53,264 nucleotides of DNA, from positions 1 to 53,264 of the forward strand of contig JAJPKP010000006.1 in assembly GCA_021323675.1 (NCBI GenBank), in the 5' to 3' direction. The notes below the pieces were generated by a model. It saw only the letters and a program-made list of their open reading frames with translations. It searched no databases and was not told the origin of the DNA. The position numbers and the translations under genes were made by a program. Below are positions 19,488 through 28,478 of the stretch, in pieces; within the stretch, counting starts at the first letter, position 1, and each line of letters starts with the position of its first letter. This stretch comes from Pseudomonadota bacterium (GTDB lineage Bacteria; Desulfobacterota; Binatia; Binatales; Binataceae).

Positions 19488-22400
19488 TCACTGCAGCGAA
19501 AGGTCCGCGCGCGTGGTCGTGCCTTCCGAGATGCCGTCGGCATTGAGCTTGGGCGCAGCCACGAACAGGCGCGCGGGAGGGACGGTCACGCTCAGGTATT
19601 GGCGCACGACCTTCGCGCGCGCATCGGCCAGTCGCTGCAGGCTGTCATCGTCGATCGGCGCGTTCGCGATCATCAGTTTTTTCATCTCCTGCGGGGGAAG
19701 CTTCCTGGCGAAACCGAGGATATTGCGCTCCTTCGGGAACTTCGTCTTTGCATAAGCCCGGTAGAGATACTTGTCGTAATCCGCCTGGGTCAGCTCGATG
19801 CTTTCAGGGTCCTGCCCGCTTCCGACGTCCCTGAGTTTCTGGGTTCGAATCTGACTGACGACCCAGGCTTCGCGCAGCCCCGGCGCATCGAGCTTCGGAT
19901 CGACCCTTCCGCAAATCGTGAGGGTGAGCGCCGGATGGTCCAGCAGAGCGTTGCCGAGCGTGGACAGACCTTTTTTGGCCTCGGGTGCGAGTGTCGCCGA
20001 GCCCGCCTCGAACGGAACATACGAGAGGTCCTGATTGCCGCCTCCACCAATGCCGCCGACCGCCGCGGCCAGCAGGCTGAAAGGAGACGTGATGGCCTTC
20101 TTGATGGTGTTGAAGAACGCCTGCCAGATGACGCCGCTGATGCTGAACTGCGGATCCGAAAGCGAACCGGAGATTGGGATGTTCAGATTGATTTCACCGC
20201 GCGAATTCTTGAGCACCGCAACCGCGAACCGCACCGGAAGATTGGTCGCCGTCGCGCTCTCCACCCGATCGCCGAAGGTGAACTGATCGATAAACAGATG
20301 GTTGCTCGCCGTCAGCTCGCCGTTGTTCAGCACATAGTGCACATCGGCGGTAAGGGTTCCCCGGACAATCGGATAACCGGTGTACTTGGTGGAATACGGC
20401 GAGAGCCCGGTAAGCTCGATTCCTTCCGCCTTCGCGCGGAGGTCCACCGACGCCATCGGCGTCAGCGGATTGATCGATCCTCCCATCGTCACCGGCGCGC
20501 TGCCGTTCACCTGTCCGCGCAGGTCAACTCGCGCCGGCTCCTGGCTGGCGGTGCCGAACTGGCCGATCGATCCGGCAATATCGCTCAGGTCCGCGGAGTA
20601 GTGCGGCCGAATGAAATTGTCCGTGTAATCGACATGCCCGCCCTTCAACGTCACCTGGCCGATCGTGATGTCCGCGTCCAGCGGACGCGGCGCGGGAGCC
20701 GCGGGAGACGGCTGAGCGGCGGGTTCCGCCTGTTCGCGCGTCAGCGACCGGGGCCGCTCAGCGGGGCTGCTCATGATGTCGTTCAGGTTCAGCTTGCCCG
20801 AGCTGTTCAGAATCAGGCGCGCGTAGAAATCGGACAGCGCCACATCTTCCGCCTGGATCCTGGGCTTGCCGTCGCCAATCGCCAGATCGATTCCGCTGAC
20901 GGCAAGCGAGCGCCAGTTGAGAAAATCGTCGCCCGTCACCTTGTCGGTCATCGCAAGCCCGCCGACCGTCGCGTCGCCCCTGTATTTGATTGCAAGCTCG
21001 TTGCGAAGGCGCGCGACCTGCAGGTCGCCTTTGACCGAAAGCGCCGCGCGCGTCAGCTCCGCATTGAGATTCGTGCTTGCGTACTCGTAGATCTCCGCGA
21101 GTTCCAGCCCTTGCGTATCGACTTGCAAGTGCGCGTTGAGAGGTTCGATAGCGGCCGTGCCCTCAATTTTGAACGAGCCGCTGCGATTGCGGACGCCGTC
21201 CAGCTCGATCGCGAACGGCTTTGCCAAATCGGTCGAAATGTCCCTGACGTGGATGTTCAGGGGCTTGAACTCGATGCGTACGAAACGCCTGGCCGCGCGA
21301 TCTCGAAAATTCACATCGCTGTTTTCAATCGCCACTGACTCGATCCGCCCGTTCCATCGCGCTTCGGCGGATGAAGCCCGTGCCGGCGCGGCCCGTGTGC
21401 CGGGCTCCGCCTCTTTCGGTGCGCTCATTCCGAGGCCGCCAGGCGGCTTGCGGACCAGCTCGGTCAGGCTCAGCTTTCCGCCTCGATCTCTCTCCGCAAA
21501 GATCCTGATGCCATCGGTGCGAATTTCCTTGATATCGAACTGCCGGTCCGCCAGATCGAAGCTGCCGACTGTAACCCCGGCGTGCGCGATTGCAACGGCA
21601 GGGTCGCGGCCCGTGGCCGGCTCAAGCGCCAGGTTGTCCACGGAAAAATCGGCGGGTTCCACGTGGATATCGAAATGGTTCGCAGCAAAATGCGTATGAA
21701 TGGTTCCGTGCGTCGCGAATTGTCCGGATGCGATCGTCGCCGCGAGCGCATCGTGCGCGAACGGCTGCAAGGGCGGCAGGCCAATCTTTTCGACCGCGAA
21801 TTCGGCGCTGAAATCCGACCTCGCAAGATTGAGAGACCCATGAGCCGCGATGGTGCCTCCGCTGGCGACTTTTGCCGAGAGCTGAAACGTGCCGGGCGCT
21901 TGCGCGTTCAGCCTGACGTTGGTGGCGGTGGCGTTGATCGCTTCCAGCGCGTCATCGGCCGGCGATGTTCCGCTGAGATCGTTCACGGTCACGGTGCCGC
22001 CAACCACGCGAATCGACTCGATTCCTCCGTCGAAAGGCGGGGTCTTGGCCGCCTGAGCGCCCGGCGCGTTTGCCGGCGCACCCGCCGCCAGCATCGCGAA
22101 ATTCGTCACGCCGTCGTGGTTGCGCGCGATATTGGCCCTGAGTCCCATCAGGGCGATTTCGTGCAGATAGACGATGCGGTCGAGCGGCTCGACTTCCGAC
22201 ATCTTCACAACGCCATGATCGATCGCGAGCAGCGGCGCGCCCGAGGAATCGCGCACGTCGAGTTCATCGACCGCGACGGCGCCGTTCAGCGCCAGATGCG
22301 GCCCGGTCTCGCCCTGGCTGAATCGCAGCATCAACTCGAGCGACAGCGCGCCCGACGGAACCTTTATTCCGATCGAACTCGGCAGGTAGCTGACAAATCG

Positions 22401-23141
22401 CGTCAGATCGATACGGTGAAAGTTCAGGCTCAGCGCCGATTCGAGCTTCCCCGCAAAGGGCCTGGAGACGCCGGCGACTCTCACCGCGGTGCCGTCCACC
22501 TGCATCCGCAGCATCGGCTTTACCATCACGTCGATCTTTCCGGGCATGTCGGAGATGAAAGGAATGCTCAGGTCAATCTTTCCGATCGAATGGCGGACTC
22601 GGGCGTGCTGGTCGTCGAACGAAACGTCTCCGTCGATGACGCGGATGTTGGCCACGGAAAATCTGGGTGGCTCGAACGGAGCGGTCGATTTGGATTCAAA
22701 CAGATCGGAAAAGTTGAATCCGCCTTCCGGATTGCGAACGATGCTGATCGCGGGCCGGGACACCGTGAGTTCGGTGATGACCGGCGCCAGGTGCAATACG
22801 GACATCCACGAAGCTCTGACATCGAGTCGCTCGATGCTGGCGAACCGCTTCGCATCGGCCCGATCTTCGATCGCAAGGCGGTTGACCCGGAGCCGGAGCG
22901 TGTAGGGATTGAACCGGATTCGGCCTACCGATACGCGCCGATGGATCGATGCAGCAATGCTTTGGGCGAGGATGCCGCGGACTGTGCGAGGAACGACCAG
23001 AAAGCCGGCGATGCTGAAAAGAGCGAACAGGGCGCCGAACGCGATGCCCGCCCGGCGCACGCGCCGAGTTCGTGCGAGGGCGGAAATCCGGCCGGCAGCC
23101 GCTGGCACGCGCTGTAGCAGGACGTTGTAAGAGTCGCGCAT
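19488..23141 (-). CDS. AsmA/DUF748-family envelope protein
   Basis: A 1217-residue protein with one N-terminal membrane helix (about residues 31-51) and a very long periplasmic part of repeated beta-rich AsmA/DUF748 segments. Examples are SVGRIRFNPYTLRLRVNRLA near the N-terminus, repeated strand patterns such as VNDLSG and NLNDIMSSPA, and a C-terminal stretch VDLRAKAEGIELTGLSPYST followed by a small OmpA-like part (LSTLGNALLDHPALTLTICG). Proteins of this type are thought to form bridge-like lipid conduits or to aid outer-membrane assembly. GTG three codons earlier is possible; the ATG is chosen because GGAG lies eight bases before it. A partial copy of the permease palindrome lies just upstream. 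Confidence 0.88.
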   Translation of the reverse strand: MRDSYNVLLQRVPAAAGRISALARTRRVRRAGIAFGALFALFSIAGFLVVPRTVRGILAQSIAASIHRRVSVGRIRFNPYTLRLRVNRLAIEDRADAKRFASIERLDVRASWMSVLHLAPVITELTVSRPAISIVRNPEGGFNFSDLFESKSTAPFEPPRFSVANIRVIDGDVSFDDQHARVRHSIGKIDLSIPFISDMPGKIDVMVKPMLRMQVDGTAVRVAGVSRPFAGKLESALSLNFHRIDLTRFVSYLPSSIGIKVPSGALSLELMLRFSQGETGPHLALNGAVAVDELDVRDSSGAPLLAIDHGVVKMSEVEPLDRIVYLHEIALMGLRANIARNHDGVTNFAMLAAGAPANAPGAQAAKTPPFDGGIESIRVVGGTVTVNDLSGTSPADDALEAINATATNVRLNAQAPGTFQLSAKVASGGTIAAHGSLNLARSDFSAEFAVEKIGLPPLQPFAHDALAATIASGQFATHGTIHTHFAANHFDIHVEPADFSVDNLALEPATGRDPAVAIAHAGVTVGSFDLADRQFDIKEIRTDGIRIFAERDRGGKLSLTELVRKPPGGLGMSAPKEAEPGTRAAPARASSAEARWNGRIESVAIENSDVNFRDRAARRFVRIEFKPLNIHVRDISTDLAKPFAIELDGVRNRSGSFKIEGTAAIEPLNAHLQVDTQGLELAEIYEYASTNLNAELTRAALSVKGDLQVARLRNELAIKYRGDATVGGLAMTDKVTGDDFLNWRSLAVSGIDLAIGDGKPRIQAEDVALSDFYARLILNSSGKLNLNDIMSSPAERPRSLTREQAEPAAQPSPAAPAPRPLDADITIGQVTLKGGHVDYTDNFIRPHYSADLSDIAGSIGQFGTASQEPARVDLRGQVNGSAPVTMGGSINPLTPMASVDLRAKAEGIELTGLSPYSTKYTGYPIVRGTLTADVHYVLNNGELTASNHLFIDQFTFGDRVESATATNLPVRFAVAVLKNSRGEINLNIPISGSLSDPQFSISGVIWQAFFNTIKKAITSPFSLLAAAVGGIGGGGNQDLSYVPFEAGSATLAPEAKKGLSTLGNALLDHPALTLTICGRVDPKLDAPGLREAWVVSQIRTQKLRDVGSGQDPESIELTQADYDKYLYRAYAKTKFPKERNILGFARKLPPQEMKKLMIANAPIDDDSLQRLADARAKVVRQYLSVTVPPARLFVAAPKLNADGISEGTTTRADLSLQ

Positions 23142-23293
23142 TCGTGCCACTCCGCCCTGTCAGGCATCCTCTCAGAACAACGGTACGCCCGAAAGACGAT
23201 TGACGCGATGGCAGGCGTTGCGGCTTCGCCGCGGCCGCTTCGTAAAGCCATCCGCCAGGATGTTCCGGTGCGGAGACTAGTCCGCGGTGTGTT

Positions 23294-23704
23294 TCAAATC
23301 TTCGCCTGGGGCCGCCGTTCGCGCATCCATTCGACGAACTTCTCCGGCGCCGCCATCGTCGAGAGGCGGCCCTGGCGCACCAGCGCCCAGTCATCGAACT
23401 TCTTCGATTGCTTGATTTCCGCGAGCGTAACCGGAGGCGCGACGCGCCCGGCGAATTCGAGATCGACGATCGCCGACTTCGGGTTTTTCGGGTCGTCGCG
23501 CGGCTCGGATCGCACTGCCGCTATTCCCACTACCGCTGACACTCCTCCGCTGTGATAGATGAACACGCGGTCGCCCGGTTTCATCGCGCGGATGGCGCGC
23601 ACCGCCTGCGGATTGGTAACGCCGTCCCATGACGTACGTTTGTCGCGCTCGAGGTCATCGATTGAATACGTTCCCGGTTCCGTCTTGGCGAGAAAGTAGT
23701 TCAT
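23294..23704 (-). CDS. EVE domain protein
   Basis: A 136-residue protein spanning one EVE domain (PUA-like fold): MNYFLAKTEPGTYSIDDL at the N-terminus, TSWDGVTNPQA, and MKPGDRVFIYHSGG in the middle. EVE domains read modified bases in DNA or RNA (for example 5-methylcytosine derivatives). The start has GGAGGT nine bases upstream. It is divergent from the Fpg/Nei glycosylase gene with a 118-base spacer, so the two may share a control region. Confidence 0.93.
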   Translation of the reverse strand: MNYFLAKTEPGTYSIDDLERDKRTSWDGVTNPQAVRAIRAMKPGDRVFIYHSGGVSAVVGIAAVRSEPRDDPKNPKSAIVDLEFAGRVAPPVTLAEIKQSKKFDDWALVRQGRLSTMAAPEKFVEWMRERRPQAKI

Positions 23705-23822
23705 GTGCCCATCACCTCCAGGCGCCTGTCTGAAGTGCATTTGATGCGGGCCCGAGGTTATCATGGTTTCGCCTTGCGGCGATCGGCTGGCGCAAGGCCA
23801 ACGTGCGGGAATCGCAGCACCT

Positions 23823-24734
23823 ATGCCCGAACTGCCTGACGTAACCGTATATGTCGAAGCGCTGCGCGAGCGGTTGCCCGGACACAAGCTGATCCGCGTC
23901 TTCGTGAAAGGGCCTTTTCTGCTCCGCTCCGCAATTCCGCCGCTGAGCGACACTTTCGGCCGGCCCGTTCGCGAGATACGGCGCATCGGCAAGCAAATCG
24001 CCATCGGCCTGGAAGGGGGACTCTGGCTCGTGCTGCATCTCAAGATCGCGGGCAGGCTTCACTGGAAGGAAGGAACGAGCGGGATTGCCGGCAAAAGCGC
24101 GCTGGCTACCTTTCAGTTCGATCACGGTGTGTTGACCCTCACCGAAGCCGGCACGCAACATCGAGCTTCCCTGCATGTGGCTTCGGGCGAGGAAAACCTT
24201 CGCGCACTGGACGCCGGCGGTATCGAGCCGCTCGAATGCAGCCTCGATGCGTTCGGCGCGGCGCTGAAATCGGAGAGCCATACACTAAAGCGCGCACTGA
24301 CCGATCCGCACATCTTCTCCGGAATCGGCAACGCTTATTCCGACGAGATCCTCCATCGCGCGCGCCTGTCGCCGATCGCGATGACGCGAAAGCTCGCCGC
24401 CGACGAAGTCGCGAGGCTTTACGACGCCACCCGCACGACCTTGATCGAGTGGACCGATCGGCTGCGTGACCAATGCGCAGGCGAATTCCCGGAAGGAGTC
24501 ACCGCGTTTCGCGACGGGATGGCGGTGCATGGCCGCTACGGGAAGCCTTGCCCGCGATGCGGCGCCAGGGTGCAGCGCATCCGGTACGCATCGAACGAGA
24601 CCAACTACTGCGCGCCATGCCAGACGGAGGGACGTCTGCTTGCCGATCGCGCCCTGTCGCGGCTGATGCGCGAAGACTGGCCCGCGACCCTGGAGGAACT
24701 CGAAGCGCGCAGGAAACCGCCTTCGCGGCGTTGA
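23823..24734 (+). CDS. Fpg/Nei-family DNA glycosylase
   Basis: A 303-residue bifunctional glycosylase/AP lyase that removes oxidised bases. The N-terminus MPELPDVTVY has the catalytic Pro2 and Glu3. The intercalation/lysine region is RRIGKQIAIGLEGG, the helix-two-turn-helix part contains FSGIGNAYSDEILHRARLSP, and the C-terminal zinc finger is CPRCGARVQ...CAPC (two CxxC pairs). The HLGMSG motif of standard MutM is replaced by HLKIAGRL, so this belongs to a side branch; lesion preference (8-oxoG or oxidised pyrimidines) is open. Confidence 0.9.
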   Translation: MPELPDVTVYVEALRERLPGHKLIRVFVKGPFLLRSAIPPLSDTFGRPVREIRRIGKQIAIGLEGGLWLVLHLKIAGRLHWKEGTSGIAGKSALATFQFDHGVLTLTEAGTQHRASLHVASGEENLRALDAGGIEPLECSLDAFGAALKSESHTLKRALTDPHIFSGIGNAYSDEILHRARLSPIAMTRKLAADEVARLYDATRTTLIEWTDRLRDQCAGEFPEGVTAFRDGMAVHGRYGKPCPRCGARVQRIRYASNETNYCAPCQTEGRLLADRALSRLMREDWPATLEELEARRKPPSRR

Positions 24735-24769
24735 AACACGCGCATCGGCGCCCGCGATGGTCTCGGTTT

Positions 24770-25540
24770 TCAGGCGCCGGGCGCCTTAAGATACTCGTCG
24801 ATAATCGCGATCATCCGGTCGCGCCCGAAGCTGGGTTCATGTCCGCCGTGAACGACGGTGACGGGAAGCGCGCGCAACCTCGTCATCGTGCGGACGTAAT
24901 CGCGCACGTCGCTGTCGGGGAGCATGTCGAGCAGGGGACCGTCGTAGATGGCGTCGCCTGAGAACAGAGTTCCGCTGCGATGTTCCCACAGTCCGATGCT
25001 CCCGGGAGAGTGGCCCGGCAGATGCATCACTTCGAAGGCGCGATCGCCGAGGTCGATCACGTCGCCTTCGGCCAGATGACCCGTCGGGGTCGTGGACACG
25101 ATCTCGTAGTGCCGCGGGTCCCAGTTTTCAGCAGGAAGCGCGTCAAGCATCAGGTCGTCCTCCGGCGACCCGACGGGCGGAAGATATTGATGATAGTAGC
25201 GGGGAAATTCGCTGACCCGTACCGAATGAAACTCACGGTACGGATTCATCCGCGGCGCCTCCGCCGGATGAATCAGGCGTTCGTCGAATTCGTGCAGGCC
25301 TCCGACGTGATCGTAATGGTAGTGGGTCGCGATCGCGGCGATGGGGCGGCCGGTCAAATCAGCGATTTCGCGACGCAGCGGCGACAGGCCCGACCCGGTG
25401 TCGATGATCAAATCGCGATCGCGCCCGCGGACGTGCCAGATGTTGCAGCGGATGAACTGGCTCAGATGCGGCTCCCATATCAGGGTCACCCCATCCGCCA
25501 TCGATCGTTGCATAAACCATCGATCCGCAACCTTCAGCAT
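24770..25540 (-). CDS. MBL-fold metallo-hydrolase
   Basis: A 256-residue metallo-beta-lactamase-fold hydrolase. The metal motif is HYHYDHVGG (HxHxDH), a further histidine lies in LPGHSPGSIGLWE, the bridging Asp in LFSGDAIYD, and the last His in VVHGGHEPSFGR. The metal site is therefore complete. The substrate is unknown; the family includes glyoxalase II and lactonases. The start MLKVADRWF is one of several possible. The upstream region is shared with a divergent CoA-transferase gene. Confidence 0.85.
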   Translation of the reverse strand: MLKVADRWFMQRSMADGVTLIWEPHLSQFIRCNIWHVRGRDRDLIIDTGSGLSPLRREIADLTGRPIAAIATHYHYDHVGGLHEFDERLIHPAEAPRMNPYREFHSVRVSEFPRYYHQYLPPVGSPEDDLMLDALPAENWDPRHYEIVSTTPTGHLAEGDVIDLGDRAFEVMHLPGHSPGSIGLWEHRSGTLFSGDAIYDGPLLDMLPDSDVRDYVRTMTRLRALPVTVVHGGHEPSFGRDRMIAIIDEYLKAPGA

Positions 25541-25661
25541 CGCCCGTGCACATCCGCAGTGCACCGCAGACTGTAGCAATCGGGCTTCTGGCGGTTCAAA
25601 CCGGTCTCGCCGGGGCTGTAAAGAAAATGCGATGCCGGGTGATCGCGCGGGAGCGATTCAG

Positions 25662-25670
25662 TGCTATAGA
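25662..25670 (+). promoter_or_regulatory. predicted extended -10 promoter of the CoA-transferase gene
   Basis: The sequence TGCTATAGA gives an extended -10 (TG one base before TATAGA, 5 of 6 to consensus), about 50 bases upstream of the start codon. No good -35 is visible, as expected for extended -10 promoters. Confidence 0.4.
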
Positions 25671-25718
25671 GAACTTCAAAACCATCGTCGGTTCGCGCGC
25701 GGTTTTGGAGGGACGATT

Positions 25719-26945
25719 ATGGGCGCAAATCCGCATCGTCACGTCCTCGACGGCTACAAGGTCCTCGACTTCACCCAGATCGTTGCCGGACCCACCTGCA
25801 CGCTGATGATGGCGGAGATGGGCGCGGAGGTGATCAAGCTGGAGATGGCGCCGGCGGGCGATCCCGCGCGCGGCGCGCAGATCCTTATCAACGGCCGCAG
25901 CGGCTATTTTGTCCAGCACAATCGCGGCAAGCGCGGAATCTGCGTCAACCTGAAAACTCCCGAGGGACTCGCGATAGCCAAAGACCTCGTCCGCAAGGTC
26001 GATGTAGTCGTCGAGAATTTCGCCCCCGGCGTGATCAAGCGGCTCGGCCTCGGCTACGACACGGTCCGGGAACTAAACCCGCGTGCGGTGATGTGCTCGA
26101 TATCCGCGTTCGGGCAGGACGGCCCCCTCGCGCACGAGCCGGGGTTCGATTATCTCGGCGCCGCGTATGCCGGAATCGTCTCGATGGGCGGCGAGCCGGA
26201 CGGCGCGCCGTACGTGATCATGAGCGCGATTGGCGATGTGAGCACGGGGGCGCATGCGATGGGAGCGATCTGCGCCGCGCTGCTCTATCGCGAGCGTACC
26301 GGACAGGGCCAATATCTCGATCTGTCGCTGCTCGACACCTACTTCCACTATCACGAAGCGGCGGTGGAAACGTACAGCCTGACCAAGGGCGCGATCAGCC
26401 CGACCCGATCGGGGCTTCATTCCTGGTACGCGGTTCCCGCCGGTCTCTTCAAGGCCCGCGATCGCTATATCATCATTATCGCTCCGCTCGACCATCAGTT
26501 CGCCGGCCTTTGCCGCGCGATGAATCGGCCCGAGCTCGCGCAGGACCCCCGTTTCAAGCTGAATGCGGACCGTCTCAAGAATCTCAAGGAACTGGTCGCG
26601 ATCATCGAAGGATGGTTCCAGTCGATGCCGAGTGACGACGCCTCGATGGCGGCGCTCAAGGAATACCGCGTGCCTCACGCTCCGGTGCTGTCGGTCGCGG
26701 AGGCCACCCAGCATCCGCACCTGCGCCAGCGCGGAACCGTGCGCACGGTGCACGATCGAATTCTGGGCGATTTCGACGTTCCCGGATTTGCGCTGCGCTT
26801 CTCGAATTTCCCCGACCGGCTCGAACTGCACGCTCCGATGCTTGGCGAGCACAATCGCGAAGTGCTGACGGGATTTCTCGGGTACCCGCCGGAGCGCGTC
26901 GAGCAGCTTCAACAAGCGGGGATTCTGCGAAGCGGCACCGCCTGA
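25719..26945 (+). CDS. CaiB/BaiF CoA-transferase family protein
   Basis: A 408-residue class III CoA-transferase. Family signatures include LDGYKVLDFTQIVAGPTC, LMMAEMGAEVIKLE, the active-site region YFVQHNRGKRGICVNL and ENFAPGVIKRLGLGY; the catalytic Asp is probably in GDVSTGAHAMGAICAAL. It moves CoA between carboxylic acids, but the acid is not identifiable. An upstream in-frame extension is long but lacks homology; GGAGGG seven bases before this ATG sets the start. Confidence 0.92.
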   Translation: MGANPHRHVLDGYKVLDFTQIVAGPTCTLMMAEMGAEVIKLEMAPAGDPARGAQILINGRSGYFVQHNRGKRGICVNLKTPEGLAIAKDLVRKVDVVVENFAPGVIKRLGLGYDTVRELNPRAVMCSISAFGQDGPLAHEPGFDYLGAAYAGIVSMGGEPDGAPYVIMSAIGDVSTGAHAMGAICAALLYRERTGQGQYLDLSLLDTYFHYHEAAVETYSLTKGAISPTRSGLHSWYAVPAGLFKARDRYIIIIAPLDHQFAGLCRAMNRPELAQDPRFKLNADRLKNLKELVAIIEGWFQSMPSDDASMAALKEYRVPHAPVLSVAEATQHPHLRQRGTVRTVHDRILGDFDVPGFALRFSNFPDRLELHAPMLGEHNREVLTGFLGYPPERVEQLQQAGILRSGTA

Positions 26946-26953
26946 GCGTTGCA

Positions 26954-27853
26954 TCAATGCGAGCGCGCTCGCATTTGCGCGGCAACCTTTTCCGGCACGT
27001 TGCGCAGGGCGTTGAAGACCGTGTCGGGGACGCGCAGGCGATCGTCGCTCTCGTACAGGGTTCGCATCCGCGCAAATTCTTCGTCGCCGGCCAGCGTCAG
27101 CGCCGATACCTGGTCGAGAAGAGTGCGGGCTTCCTCTCCGAGCGAGGCGTCATCGAGAACCATCAGTCCCCATACGTCCCACGGCAGCATCTCCATCCGG
27201 TTCAGGGAAGCCAGATCCCGCAGGACGTTGCCTGCTATGAACCACAGTCCCTGCATATGGGCTGGAGAGAGGCCGAAGTCGTCGGCATTCGCGCGCCCCG
27301 ACCGGCACATCTGCCACGCATCGCCGGCGATGATAAACCGGTTGCGCGGCACGTCGAGCGGATCGAAATCCAGCCTGAACGCCTTGCGCTGTACGGCATC
27401 GAGTTGGGCATCGACCAGAACCCAGCGCGACTCGGCCTGGTTCCAGTATTCGCAGACCCAATGGTCCTCGAACTTGCCCTGGTTGAAATACGAACCGAAG
27501 CCGGCCCTCGCCCGCGCGGGAACGCCCTGCTGGCGCAGCATCGCGCACAGCATCAATGAGAAATGCCGGCATACGCAGGCCATCCGGTCCGCCGGTTTGC
27601 GTGCCGCCGTCAAAGGTTGATCCGACAGCTCCTTGATCCGGGCCACTATCCGCGAGACCGGACGGATATGCTTGTCGTCCTGGCGATGCTGCGAGAGCTT
27701 CAGGTCGTAAAGCCATGGCGCGATGTCGCTGTGAATCATCACGCCCTGGATGACGTCGCGCAGGGCGGCTACGCCTTTGGGGAGCGCCCCGAATTCGGCA
27801 ATCGGAGCGACCATCGGGCCGCTGCCCGAGTAAAATTCCTGAACTGCTTCCAT
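26954..27853 (-). CDS. transglutaminase-like domain protein
   Basis: A 299-residue cytoplasmic protein with a transglutaminase-like core. The triad can be read as C95 (CVCRHFSLMLCAMLR), H131 (EDHWVCEYW) and D148 (WVLVDAQLD), followed by a helical C-terminal part of about 130 residues. Such proteins are usually peptidases or amidases rather than crosslinkers. There is no signal peptide. It is co-directional with the SRPBCC gene 26 bases upstream and probably in one transcript. Confidence 0.8.
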   Translation of the reverse strand: MEAVQEFYSGSGPMVAPIAEFGALPKGVAALRDVIQGVMIHSDIAPWLYDLKLSQHRQDDKHIRPVSRIVARIKELSDQPLTAARKPADRMACVCRHFSLMLCAMLRQQGVPARARAGFGSYFNQGKFEDHWVCEYWNQAESRWVLVDAQLDAVQRKAFRLDFDPLDVPRNRFIIAGDAWQMCRSGRANADDFGLSPAHMQGLWFIAGNVLRDLASLNRMEMLPWDVWGLMVLDDASLGEEARTLLDQVSALTLAGDEEFARMRTLYESDDRLRVPDTVFNALRNVPEKVAAQMRARSH

Positions 27854-27879
27854 GTTGCTCCTGTCTCGCGCGATTCCGG

Positions 27880-28356
27880 TTAGAGGCTCGAAACGTACTC
27901 TTCGAACCGGTCAAGCGAACTCGTCCATCCCTCCCGATGCATGTCGCAGGCGGTGACGGATTCGAACAGGGCCTGATGCAGCGTCAGTCTGGTCTTTCCC
28001 TCGTGATCGGCAAACGTCAGCGTCAGGATCGTTTCGGGCCGGGTCGGGTTGCCATTCGCGTCCGCCCATGCGTACGTGCATACGATTTTTTCGGGTTCGA
28101 TGACTTCGCGATAAACGCCTTGAAGCCAGTGATCGGTGCCTTCAGGCGAGCGCATGCCGAAACGATAAGCTCCGCCGGGCCGCAAATCGGTCTGGCAATA
28201 CGTGAGCGTAAATCCTCGCGGACCAAACCAATGCGCCAGATGATCGGGTTCGGTCCATGCCTTGAAAACGAGACTCCGCGGCGCGTCAAGGATGCGCGTG
28301 ATTACGAGCACACGGTCGCGATCCTGAACCCGCGTCGCTTCGATTACATCGGCCAT
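27880..28356 (-). CDS. SRPBCC (AHSA1/CalC-type) protein
   Basis: A 158-residue helix-grip protein: RILDAPRSLVFKAWTEPDHL, HWFGPRGFTLTYC, RPGGAYRFGMRSPEG, and the C-terminal helix REGWTSSLDRFEEYV are typical of the AHSA1/YndB branch, which binds hydrophobic ligands. In many bacteria these genes form an operon with an ArsR repressor; none is seen here, although an operator-like palindrome overlaps the predicted promoter. Confidence 0.9.
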   Translation of the reverse strand: MADVIEATRVQDRDRVLVITRILDAPRSLVFKAWTEPDHLAHWFGPRGFTLTYCQTDLRPGGAYRFGMRSPEGTDHWLQGVYREVIEPEKIVCTYAWADANGNPTRPETILTLTFADHEGKTRLTLHQALFESVTACDMHREGWTSSLDRFEEYVSSL

Positions 28357-28426
28357 GTCTGGCTCCTTTTGGCGGAGATTGCGGCGGACGCTCGGGAGAG
28401 CATCGGTTGAAGCCGCCGCAGTTAGA

Positions 28427-28440
28427 TAACCTATTGGTTA
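28427..28440. promoter_or_regulatory. TAACC-N4-GGTTA palindrome, candidate operator
   Basis: A perfect 5-base inverted repeat with a 4-base centre. It abuts and overlaps the -10 element of the predicted minus-strand promoter, which is a repressor position. ArsR-family regulators of AHSA1 genes are known to use sites of this general form; the binding protein is not encoded next to it. Confidence 0.5.
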
Positions 28441-28467
28441 AATACAGCCGTTCCCGCTCATTGTCAA
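28439..28467 (-). promoter_or_regulatory. predicted promoter of the SRPBCC gene
   Basis: On the minus strand, a perfect TTGACA is followed after 17 bases by TATTTA (weak -10, 3 of 6). It lies about 80 bases upstream of the SRPBCC start, just after the preceding gene, in a locally AT-rich stretch. Confidence 0.5.
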
Positions 28468-28478
28468 GCAATCGTTTC

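Noticed and set aside
21582..23117. Open frame of about 511 codons on the plus strand inside the AsmA gene
   Set aside because: The composition is very Arg/His-rich and no family motif is seen; the minus-strand AsmA reading has domain structure, a signal anchor and a ribosome-binding site.
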